The position numbers and the translations under genes were made by a program. This document shows positions 36,501 through 45,620 of a DNA stretch of 64,000 bases, in pieces (the stretch's first letter is position 1; each line of letters starts with the position of its first letter). Under the pieces are notes generated by a model, which did no database searches, was not told the DNA's origin, and worked only from the letters and a program-made list of their open reading frames with translations. Location: NCBI GenBank assembly GCA_011033025.1, contig WFMF01000458.1, positions 62,001 through 126,000 on the forward strand, read 5' to 3'. This DNA comes from Beroe forskalii (lineage: Eukaryota; Ctenophora; Nuda; Beroida; Beroidae).

Positions 36501-39500
36501 TGAAATTTTGTCTTTAATTTCGAAATCCGAGGAGTTTTTGGACAAAAAGGGGTAGGGGTGGTGAAATTTTGGGCCTGCTATGTCCAAGATTGGCCTGTGA
36601 TGTCTCAAATGGACCTGTTTTGTCTCAAACGGGTCTGTGTGGTCTCATTTGGGCCTTTTTATGTCTCAAATGGGCCTGTGATGTATCAGTTAATGGGCAT
36701 ACATTGTCACAAATTGGCCAGTGCTGCCTCAAAGGGGCTTGTATTATCTCAAATGGGCCTGTGATGTCTTAAATGGGCCTGTTTTGTGATCAAGTTTTTG
36801 CTAAAAAGTGGGCCTGTGGTCGAAAAAAAGTGGGCCTGAACGACGAAAAACCCAGCATCCTAGGGTGGGCCTGTGGCTACCTAAAAAGAAAAACCTTACC
36901 TGAAGGTTGGTGTGTTATCAGTTCGTTTCTCCAGCAGGGTGCAGTAGATCATCTTAGTTTCCTTGTCTGGTTCTAGCGGACCTGTGAGGTGGAATTGAAT
37001 TGATATCAATGTCATTGAATCAGTTCAAAACAGTCATTCAATCATATGTAAACGGGGGTACAAATGGGTTCACAAAAATCCGCTTTTTAGAAGTAACTAT
37101 AACAATAAACAGTAAAATGAATCTCATCGCATACCTTTCAGCCACGGATAGTCCTTGTAGGTATCAGCACACCAGAACTTGTTGATCTGTTTGTTGATAG
37201 CAAAGACCCGTTCCACATATGGGAACACCATCTGAAAAGCTGGTTTAGGGGACGCATCCTTCGTGAAGCGTTTGGAGATGGCACAGAGGGTCGCACTGCA
37301 CAGCTTGATCTGTTTTATGGGCAGGGAGACCTCCGACAGGTTGCTAGGACTGATCTGAGAAAGGGATTATTTAGAATTAAGATGATTGAAAAATCAACAA
37401 AAATCATCTAATCCAAATTGTTTACTATACCGCGGGACCTCTATTCCATGGACAATTACATTGACCACGTAAAAGTAGTCTGAGAAAACCTCACACTGTT
37501 CCCTCTACCTACCTCTACGAGTTGTAGGAAGGAAGAAAAGTGAGCACAGCGTGACACCAGGTCAGGGGTATCCAGGAAGGTAATGAGAGGGGATATCAGT
37601 TGCTGGATGTAGTGGATCTGCTTCTCTAGATCCGGGATGTTGTTACTCCCCGAGATGAGGGCTTCCAGGATCAGCAGCATCGAACCGTATCTGAGTGGAA
37701 GTAAGTTTAGAATCTAAAATCATCTAAAATCTATAGGAGAAATGTCAAGCAATCGGTAGCAAAATTTCATCAGAAATTATTGCAAAATGCCATTGTTGCT
37801 TCATCTACCGTATCTGTGGTTGTCTATGCGAGTTAGGAGTGTGTCGTAGAGGGACTGCATGGCTTGGAACACTTCCCATGTGATAACAGAGGGGTAGTTG
37901 GTAACAAAGCGTAGCAGGAGACTGGAGGTGTGACGGTGGAGGTCGTTTACAAGAGCTTCCATGTGGACGGGAGTTATTCCTGGGAAATGGGGTGGAGTTT
38001 AATATAAAACCAATTTACCTGTTTGAATGAAATAATCAAGCTCACAGGCACATGATTATGCTAATATTGGAATATTGCAGTCGCAATGTGTTTCTATTCG
38101 TAACAACTACCAATTTATGCGGGAAATGTATTTTGAGCTTTATTAGCAGATCCATATTACATATAGCATAGGCCATAGAGCTCTCGTATACAACACTATA
38201 TTGTTGCAATGCAGTTTGTACAATACATTTGAAACTATACACTAAAAAGCATACTCTATACACGAACCAGGATAGCAATTCTCTGTCTTCCTCCCTAACA
38301 AGTAGAACAGCTTCTCCAGAATAGGAATTGTAAGGTTGTCACACAGCTTGAATGTGGGCACATATCCGTTGATGGAAGACACGTGAAAATACGAAACCAG
38401 AGGGTCTGAACAATCAAACTCCAGCAGCAGTCTCAGACTTTGCTGAACCGGCTCGATATTGATGGGGGTCTTGCTTTTCAGGCAGGCTGTTATAGTTTTC
38501 TCCGTGAAAATGGAAAAGAACTTCCATTGGTTGAAAGGTTCAGTTCCGTCCTGACACAGCCTATTGGCTGGTATCGGCATGCCCAGAACCCTCCTCTGCC
38601 ACTCAAACACCACATCCAGAGACTTGTTGGGACACAACTTCCCACACATGTTCATCAGGGATATCATCTTACTCAGAAGTTTGTTGTAAATCCCGAGCAA
38701 CTCGAAGTTATCCAGGACATCTGCTGCTGGTTCGAGAGGTCTGGCAAAGTACTTACACGTGGTCTGGACAATGTGGGGCACTACCATCAGCAAGTCCTCG
38801 TTGGTAATCAGTGCGTCAAAGTTAAGGAAGTGCACCCACAGGTCAATGACCACAGATCTAATGGAGATCAGCTCGTTTTGGTAGAATATCAGCATCAGTT
38901 GGAGGTACTTTTGGAAGGGTTCCTTGGGCAGGGGCAGATCATTCCTCAGAATCCCTGAGATATGGTTCTCTCCCACTTCTGTGTAAGTTCTACACAAGGT
39001 CCTCAGGAAGAGTACTATATCGTCATTAAGTGTGGAGGAAGCACAGATATCACTGCAAATCTCAAACACCATCTTCAGCGCATCATCCTGCAACATGAAA
39101 GTTGTAAACTCCGCGTTATCACTGGGTGTGGTCTTCCTGGCAGCTATGTTGTAGAGCACATCAGCAGCGCTTTGTCTGAGTTTAGTGTTTCGGAGGAGGA
39201 GGAAGAGGAGAGTACACACGTGGGATGTTTTCTCGTAGAGAGACCTAACATGGAACCAGGTCATGGAACTGGCAGCACTCAGGAAGTTGAGAGCAGCAGT
39301 ACAGGTCATCAGCAAGGCACTGGAATGGGTGGGGTTATCCACTGCTTCCTGTAGTTTACAGGTTACCAACTCCACCAGCTGTCCTTTGCACAGACCCACA
39401 GACCGGAGTAAGTCACTACGACGGGCAGGTGTCAGCTTGGTGTCCAGCTCAATGTCCTCCACCAGCCGGGCCATGGAGTTCAGGAGGATTTCACCGGTTG

Positions 39501-39924
39501 TAGTGTTCCTTTCCACGCTCCTTCCCACAATGGTAAGGAAGTCTAGCCACTGCTGCGGCCAGTCCCGCTTCAACAGCTCAGTAACCAGCGAGGACAGGAT
39601 GTTCCTGATGAGATTAGATTCGTCCGGCAGGTTCAGAGTTCCTCCGTCCATCATTCTGTTGATGAGCATGGTCTTAAACTCCTGCTTGTCACTGTCATTA
39701 GCCTGACTCCAGTTAAACTTCACGTAGTGCTCTAGGAGTTGGTATCCGAAGTGACGCACCACGGCAGAGTTGCTTGGGACTGCAAGTTCCAAGCCAATCC
39801 GGGGCAGATTCTCACATTTTGATTTGAAGGTTTCACAGGTGTTGTACGCAGCGTTTCTTTGGGAAGTATTGGATTGAGGAGAGTGGATGCAGTTAATGGC
39901 ATCTATTATGAATTGGGTTGACAT
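30585..39924 (-). CDS. XPO5: exportin-5, nuclear export receptor for pre-miRNA
   Basis: A RanGTP-dependent karyopherin that exports pre-miRNA and other double-stranded RNA. Exons in transcript order: 39924-38268, 37979-37814, 37690-37513, 37354-37135, 36981-36900, 33504-33363, 33230-33135, 32647-32569, 32390-32288, 31629-31499, 31383-31321, 31199-30995 and 30828-30585 (TAG). This gives about 1,121 residues (human about 1,204). The N terminus carries the importin-beta/XPO1-like region (VVRHFGYQLLEHYVKFNW, WPQQWLDFL). Near the C terminus LQIHGQHDNC matches the family's LQMHGQHDGC. The start follows an acceptor (TTTTTACAG then GGCATG), so a non-coding first exon probably lies upstream. Two joins are odd: 37814/37690 needs an AT-AG cut inside a 10-bp direct repeat, and 31321/31199 may need GT-TG. 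The fifth intron (about 3.4 kb) contains a whole opposite-strand gene. Confidence 0.88.
31199..31325 (-). repeat. short intron with a 6-bp direct repeat at both boundaries (exportin-5)
   Basis: On the minus strand CACTGG ends the upstream exon region (31325-31320) and recurs at the start of the next exon (31204-31199). The copies lie 121 bases apart. Cutting at the same place in both copies (GT...TG) keeps the frame and adds VTGQ, which fits the length of the vertebrate protein. A canonical alternative (donor ACT|GTCACT, acceptor GGACAG) is also in frame but lacks those residues. Confidence 0.45.
32569..32760. promoter_or_regulatory. cluster of TCACGTGA-type palindromes in an exportin-5 intron
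   Basis: Downstream of the exon at 32569-32647 the intron carries CACGTG or close variants at about 32657, 32675 and 32731, each next to a TTAGTCAAA or TTAAGAGTCAAA phrase, plus TCACATGA near 32749. The shared flanks suggest a diverged tandem repeat. The core is also the E-box/CLEAR sequence bound by bHLH-ZIP factors. Function is unknown. Confidence 0.3.
33481..33865 (-). repeat. tandem array copying an exportin-5 splice acceptor and exon start
   Basis: The 3' end of an intron and the first 25-35 bases of the exon starting at 33504 are repeated about seven times into the intron, with units of roughly 45-60 bp. Most units contain an intron-end phrase (top strand GGGGATACCAG), a CCTGAG- or CCTTAG-like acceptor complement and the exon-start complement CTACCATGTTCATCCT. 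Several copies therefore keep a usable-looking acceptor followed by RMNMVALTDYA-like coding sequence. Confidence 0.8.
34360..36241 (+). CDS. SDR/epimerase-like protein with signal peptide and RTEL C terminus, nested in exportin-5
   Basis: Exons are 34360-34417, 34536-34965, 35122-35256, 35421-35577 and 35798-36241; 407 residues. Exon 1 encodes a signal peptide (MFLSVVLGLLLSAVSA). The Rossmann motif follows directly (GTVLILGGQGLAG, residues 21-33), then an extended-SDR fold with VYVFVSSAAVYD and LRCGDIIGPRDTTYR. Where classic SDRs have YxxxK the sequence is DFGDK, so the catalytic Tyr seems missing and the protein may be an atypical, possibly non-catalytic, NAD(P)-binding member. The tail is strongly acidic (EAEDEDKEDVEEEKEDE) and ends RTEL, resembling a KDEL-type ER retrieval signal (KTEL is used by POGLUT1). 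I infer an ER-lumen location. Intron 1 lies between copies of a 15-bp direct repeat and must be cut GC-AG. An upstream in-frame ATG (34102) gives no signal peptide at the N terminus, so I prefer 34360. Confidence 0.7.
34413..34545 (+). repeat. 15-bp direct repeats bounding intron 1 of the SDR gene
   Basis: TCAAGGCACAGTGTT occurs exactly at 34413-34427 and 34531-34545, 118 bases apart. The spliced protein needs only one copy (QGTVLILGG). A GC-AG intron, 34418-34535, removes exactly one repeat plus the interior. It looks like an insertion that duplicated its target and is spliced out. Confidence 0.75.
36435..36895. mobile_element. inverted-repeat element inserted at an exportin-5 splice donor (461 bp)
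   Basis: An exact 9-bp direct repeat TTACCTGAA flanks it (36426-36434 and 36896-36904). Imperfect terminal inverted repeats follow: AAGGTTTTTCTTT near the left end, and on the other strand GGTTTTTCTTTTTAGG at the right end, with further shared CATCCTAG blocks inside. The interior is a run of diverged repeats of about 24 bp based on CTCAAATGGGCCTGTGATGT (about 36555-36790). On the minus strand the target duplication is TTCAG|GTAA, the exportin-5 exon end plus its 5' splice site, so the donor now exists twice. Confidence 0.7.
37684..37816 (-). repeat. 10-bp direct repeats bounding a non-GT-AG exportin-5 intron
   Basis: On the minus strand CAGATACGGT occurs at 37816-37807 and 37693-37684, 123 bases apart. 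The flanking frames join only if one copy is removed exactly (DNHRYGSMLLILEAL). The canonical GT and AG inside the copies would add five bases and shift the frame, whereas CAG|ATACGG ... CTCAG|ATACGG (AT-AG) restores it. The interior starts AGATGAAG and ends CTTCCACT, a possible 8-bp imperfect terminal inverted repeat. Confidence 0.7.
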
Positions 39925-39927
39925 GCC

Positions 39928-41244
39928 CTGTAAAAAGTAATAAGTAGTTACAAAATGAAGAATTACATAAACGATTTGTAAAGATTTGATAAGCAATGGC
40001 AGTGAAAAATATCTGATAAAAAGTTAGAGTCGATTTAAAATTCACTGAATGAAATAACAGCTATACATAACTAAATCCATCACAGAACTATGAAAATACA
40101 ATCTCTCAAGCAACCAAAGCTGTGTAGTGTGCATATAGCGTATTGTAGAGATAGTGCCAATGTTGCATATGTAGATTGTAGATTAACTGCATATAGCCAA
40201 CAACGATGTCAGGGATTAACTGTACAAGAAAATAGGTGCATATAGTATGATCATAACAGTGGCATGTTTTAAAATGAAATCATGAGGGCGAATCCTTATG
40301 CTAAAGTATCCGCGAATGAAACGACACAACGATGTAAATGAATAGCTAATATTTATTTCATACAAATGGAAAATATCAAATAAATAAATGCACCATATTC
40401 CTTAATTATATTAGTTTTTGTAACGACATATTCACAGACTCTGGGCAAAAAGCCATCATGACAGGACATCTCTTAGGTGGTGGCCAAAACGCGGTAAGAC
40501 AAGTGCGTGCGCGCGCGGCGCTCAAAACGCGCACGTAAATTGCAGGAAGCCTTCAAATTCTTCATTCGTCTTGCATTGCGCCGTACAACAAGCACTATGC
40601 ATCTTTGTGACCGATAAGATCTGGTACATGGCATTGTTCTGATATGACGTATATTGGAAAGACTTCAGAACTCTACTACACTTTCTGCTCAGAGTTTCAG
40701 ATATAATGACATAAATCAAATTGCATTATGCAATGCTTATGACCGATGATTCGTAAAAAGTGATGAATAAAGTATTAAAGAAATAAATAACTGTGAATCT
40801 AATATACATTAAAAGATGATAATTATAATTATGCCGTACTATTTGGTCATTCGATACTCACTTCACATCTACTTAAATGAAGAAAATGAATCTGCAGCGG
40901 CCAAGTCATTCTACTAAAGTACTAAACATTCAATTGCGATATACATACATATTTGGATAAAAACTTTAATTTAGTCAGTCTACTCTGAAAATTGAAATAG
41001 TATTAAGATAAAAAGATAGATTAAATCTGTAACATAGCATTGAAATGGATTCAACAATTAGAATGTATTAATGGTAAACTCTATATCTAAAGTGTAGTGT
41101 GTACATTATATTGAGTATCAATTAAATGTCAAGATTGTAACTCACATGCTAAGCCATGCTATCAATCCTTAATCCACTTGAAGTGAGATCCCATCAAAGA
41201 GCTGAAATCGTTGAATCTCATCACCACGAGATGTTTCCAGGACT
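39928..41244. other. spacer between exportin-5 and PEX16
   Basis: AT-rich; presumably holds the exportin-5 promoter and first exon and the PEX16 3' untranslated region. One CG-rich patch at about 40503-40534 (GTGCGTGCGCGCGCGGCGCT ... AACGCGCACG) is partly self-complementary. No coding exon was identified. Confidence 0.35.
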
Positions 41245-43070
41245 TTAGGAACCCCACACAGCAAAGAAGACCTTCTGCCAGCTTGGCAAATAGTCCGCTA
41301 CGCCATCCGTCAGATGACCCAGGACTGGGATTCTACTGACAAAGTCAACAGCAGACATTAGTCTTTGTTCCGTTATCTGATCATAAAACGGTGATCTGAA
41401 TAAGTACAGTGCTGATTCGTATTTCCTGCGACTCAGTTCGTTTGCTTGTCTGTCAGTAGGGTGAGATATCTGTGACAAGCCTCGCAAGCTATACACATCC
41501 AGTCCTAGGGCCATGAGATAGGGTATCCAGGATTTAGATTTACAGAGTCCTAGCGATGTCAAGTAGACAAGGGGTCGCAAAGTGTAGCAGAGCTCTGCTG
41601 CTATGAGTTCCTTGTTGGGGATGTGATGCGACATTTGGGAGGCGGGGTGGGATTGCTTGAAAAACACCCCACTTCGCTGGCCCACCCAGCCTTTAGGATC
41701 GTTGTTTATGTTGAAGGAGCCTATCAAAACATGGTTATGTTGGTAGATTAGACAGAGCCTAGCAGCCATCTTAGCTACAGAGATAATAGTTACAACTAAC
41801 CACCTGAACTTGTTGCCGCCAATACGTCTAGCTGACAGCTCCACGAACACTTCGACACAGTGCAGTATTTGGATGATTTGCTCCAACCTTCCCACCTGAA
41901 AGACATATCAATATCATTCCTATTTTCCAAGGACCAAGGTTGCAAACGCACTATAGTTCAAATGATGTAGAGAAACCAAGGGATCGCCGAGCATAAACAA
42001 CGATCGATTCTTTTTCAAATAGTCAAACATTTAAGAGGGTAATGAATGCAATTGAAAGAATCTTCCACAAAACTCCCTTACCTCAGCTTCATCGTTGTTG
42101 TCATTATCATCACAGTGTCGTTTACTGAACAGTATCTTGTCGTTTACGTAATGTAGGAGTTTTGCTAGCATGTACAGTAGCTCCGTTATCTCGTTTGACA
42201 CCCTGTAAGGGTTAAAAGTGGTGAGAATTATCACATCTACTAGAATTTTGGTGTATAGGTATGGGTGCACGAAGATGTACACAGTTTAATTTGTACAATT
42301 AATGTCAATGATGAATTGTATTATTTAATGAAACATGTATAGTGCAATGTATATGTCATACGTTATTACGATAACGGTTACACCTAAATTAAACTAAATC
42401 TTATGTGAAACTCATTATATTATGCAGCATCATTGGAATACACCGCATAGCACCGAGTACAATCATCTGCACATCATTTGCGTGCATTTATCTCTTTCAA
42501 ATATGAAAATATTTCAAAAAAGGATCGAAAATTCGACAAGTGGATAAGTAGCTCTTACCTAGCAGTGCTGAGATATGATAGACTTGCTAGGAGTGACTCC
42601 AGTGCCCTCCACTTGTGAGGCTCCCTCCTTAACAGCACCTTGTACCGCTTCATCAGGCCTGATAAACTGTCTACCAGGCAGGACATTGAGGGGCAAGTGG
42701 GAGAGGGGATAGCGTCGTCGACTGGCAAGGGCGGCGTGTGGGAAGCTGAGGGCAGAGAGTGGGACGCTGAGGGCGGCGAGTGGGGTCCTGAGGGTTGCAA
42801 GTGGGAAGCTGAGGGCGGAGAGTGGGAAGCTGAGGGTGGAGGGTGGGAAGCTGAGGGTGGAGGGTGGGATTCCGAGGGTGGCGAGTAGGATGCTGAGGGT
42901 GGCGAGTGGGATTCTGATGGAACTGATTCAGAACAGTTGGGTAGAGTGGTGAAGGCTAAAGGATGATGTATTTCTTTCATATTTTCTTCGCCATCTTCTG
43001 TCTCCTTCACTTCTTCTGCACTGTGTTCTGCTTGGTCGAGGTCCTCATCTTCTTCACTATCAGAGCTCAT
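41245..43070 (-). CDS. PEX16: peroxisomal membrane biogenesis protein PEX16, with a repeat-rich N-terminal extension
   Basis: PEX16 is an integral membrane peroxin that recruits PEX3 and other peroxisomal membrane proteins. Exons in transcript order are 43070-42559, 42202-42082 and 41895-41245 (427 residues; human about 336). Family features include LLYMLAKLLHYVNDKI, the segment CVEVFVELSARR...RWLVVTIISVAKM, LRPLVYLTSLGL, the basic region before YESALYLFRSPFYDQ, and the terminal DYLPSWQKVFFAVWG. Two or three hydrophobic stretches (in exon 3) fit the known membrane topology. The first roughly 130 residues are not in the family: an acidic start (MSSDSEEDEDLDQAEHSAEE), then about ten repeats of SHSPPSA type, before the conserved LLRREPHKWRALESLLASL. 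I chose ATG 43070 because it is followed by this continuous frame; a start further upstream (MMIFIRLC) is less likely. The extension is probably disordered. Confidence 0.85.
42700..42915 (-). repeat. tandem coding repeat in PEX16 exon 1
   Basis: About ten units near 21 bp (some 15-24 bp), top-strand consensus GGGAAGCTGAGGGCGGAGAGT, encode Ser-His-Pro-Pro repeats such as SHSPPSASHPPPSAS on the minus strand. Length is kept in multiples of three. Confidence 0.8.
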
Positions 43071-44143
43071 AGCTGCTTTTAGATGGCAATATTCAGCATT
43101 AGATACAGACAGACATAAACGAATAAATATCATCAATGATATAAAGTAGACATGTCGAAAATCAAAACAGGAATCAAATTAATCTATTAAGATAAAGCAA
43201 TGATTTTTCGTTACTGTAATTTTCATCATTGAAATATTGTCTACTTGGGTTAAATACATGATATCGTCTGTCAAAGATACAGTGAAACATCAAAACCTCC
43301 ACAAAAGCAAAGTCAAAACAATTAAAATAATCATCATTATGTAGGTTTATAAGTGATTGCATAGTGAAAACTGAAATTCTCCATAATTTGCTATAACAAA
43401 TGAGCAATTTATGAATTTGAGTCAATGAAATTTCCTATACATCATGACTAAAAACATGCCTCAAATAATTGCAAAATACGACAATTTGGTTGGGTAATAT
43501 TGGCATTCCTGACCGTAGTTTATCTCAACACTGGTATATCATGAGAAAGAAGAAATTGGATCATCGAACGGGCACCAAAACTGTTACCAGAAGACTGATT
43601 GTACATAATAATATAATCACATTAAAATCAAAAATATACGACTATTTTTATAGTACTAGCTTTAAAAATACTAAGATTGTTCGATCAAAAATCACGGCAT
43701 GCATAAAAATCAAAAATTACGTTTTGCGACAAGGGAAAATTATCTTCAGTCAATTATATTCTGTAACATTATACATGCCAATATGCCATATTAAAAGCCA
43801 ATTTATACCATCAGTAATATAGGCAGTTACACAAGATTCAATATAATTTATCAAAAACATGCACAGCAATCAAAATTACATCGTGATAGTAAAGTAAATT
43901 ACATAACCTACGCTTGAATATTCAATTTAATCAAAAAAGTACGAAGTCAAAATTATAAAAGCTAATCAAATGTAGACGAAGCCTAGGTCAAAATATTATA
44001 CCCTGTCCAAATTTTCTTGAGGTAAAACATAAGGAATCATAGCTGATAATCCCACCTAGGACTGATGATCACAACTAAGATAATTGCAACTAGGTGCTAG
44101 GAATCAGCAAGTACTATTGGAACAGAGCACAGGATTCGTCCAT
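43071..44143. other. AT-rich spacer between PEX16 and the myosin light chain gene
   Basis: No gene is recognised. A plus-strand ORF at 43469-43822 is AT-rich, lysine/isoleucine-rich and without domain features, so I do not call it. Confidence 0.35.
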
Positions 44144-45119
44144 TTACTCGTCCTTAGAGCCGTGCTTGATGAGCCGGACGAAGGAAACGTAGTCGAACAT
44201 GCCTTCCGAGTCGATGGGGGCTCCTCTAAACATCTCATCTACCTCGTCATCTGTCAACCTGGGATACGGTTATTTGAAAACCTGGTAGGAAGATACAGGA
44301 TTATATTACACAGTGATGTGACAGAAATCAATCAGGATAAGATGTCCAGCCATGAATTACATTGAGAAGAGTCAAAGGAAAGACGGTTTTCCAAAGCTAC
44401 GCAAACTGATACCTGGTATTCAGAAATGAAATTAAACTAGGTATGTAACAAATCCAAACCACCACAACAAATGACAATGGAACTCTTTCTAAAGTTCTTA
44501 GTACAGCCCCTTACCTATCACCCATGGTAGTGAGCAACTCCCTCAACTTATCCTCGTGTACTTTCCCCGTGGACTCCTCATCAAAGCACATGAAGGCGTT
44601 CTGTATCACTTCCTCTGGGTCCGTTCCGTTCAGCTTCTCTCCAAAGAGAGTGAGGAACATGGTGAAGTTGATGGGACCAGATGCTTCCTTGACCATGGCT
44701 TCAAGGTATGCGTCAGTAGGCTCCTGGCCTGAGCAATGGAGTTGTTAATACTTTCACTAATATGATAGCATGAACTGGCGAATATGTATGCATTGCAGCC
44801 TTACTTTAAATAGTGTCATATATTTACACATCTGCAGGATAATTTCAAAACAACTCAGCATTCCATGAATAATTCAACAGTGTGTCTTAAGAACATACGA
44901 AAAAAACTCCACAGAATTAATGAAGTACTTACCAAGAGATGCCAGCATGTCATGAAGGTCCTCCTTATCAATGAAACCATCCCTGTTCTGGTCGATCATG
45001 TTGAACGCCTCCTTAAACTCCTGAATCTGACTCTGATCGAACATAGCAAAGACATTGCTTGTTGCTCTCTGAGCCCTCTTTTTAACCTGCTTCTTGGCAC
45101 GCACACGACTAGAAGACAT
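44144..45119 (-). CDS. non-muscle myosin II regulatory light chain
   Basis: It binds the second IQ motif of the myosin II heavy chain and switches the motor on when phosphorylated. Exons in transcript order are 45119-44933, 44728-44515 and 44258-44144; phases agree and give 171 residues, as usual for the family (human MYL9 and MYL12 about 171-172). The N terminus has the basic stretch and the phosphorylation site [10 protein letters not shown] (Thr20 and Ser21, matching mammalian Thr18/Ser19 of MLCK and ROCK). The first EF-hand loop, [12 protein letters not shown] (residues 43-54), has intact metal ligands. The later EF-hands ([13 protein letters not shown] and the GMFDYVSF region) are degenerate, as in the family. 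The C terminus is LIKHGSKDE. The site and full-length match to the non-muscle/smooth type are clear; which vertebrate paralogue it corresponds to is not meaningful outside vertebrates. Confidence 0.93.
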
Positions 45120-45620
45120 GGTCCCTCAGTTAGTTAATAGTGTTAGCTTCTTCAAATTCAGCAGCAGTGTATGTATTAATCGGCTTATGTATCACGTCAA
45201 AGCTGAATTGCAGGGGATGCCATTCAATCAACTTTAATTTTACATTGTTGTAATTTGGGAGAATATTTATTATATACACAATTTAAATGATCGACACAAT
45301 TTATGAAGTAAACATGAAAGCAAGTAGATAGCATTATCTAAATCATAAGGAATGGCATTCATTTGGCATTAATAATGATCAGCCGAAAAGCTACGTATAG
45401 TTAAATACAGTAAACATAAAATAGATTTTCCAGTGATAATGTCGACCAGATTGGTACGTGATCTGTCTGCTGCCCAGGGTCTCCACTCTATATATATGCA
45501 CTGTAAACGTATGAAAAACTTAAGTACTCGGGGCTCAAGCATAGATCAGTTAATCTTGAATAATTCGTAGTAATATTAAAAATAATTGGATATTCAATGC
45601 ACAAACTCTGGAAAACACCT
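45120..45620. other. spacer between myosin light chain start and SF3A3 end
   Basis: AT-rich, with TATATATATGC near 45490-45500. It should contain the light-chain promoter and the SF3A3 3' untranslated region. No gene seen. Confidence 0.35.

Noticed and set aside
36396..36890. Short plus-strand ORFs rich in Cys/Trp/Leu within the AAATGGGCCTGT repeats
   Set aside because: Repeat-derived, lying inside an inserted element.
38440..39706. Plus-strand ORFs of 130-172 codons opposite exportin-5
   Set aside because: Shadow frames of a conserved coding exon.
43469..43822. 117-codon plus-strand ORF
   Set aside because: AT-rich composition, no motif, no splice or promoter context.
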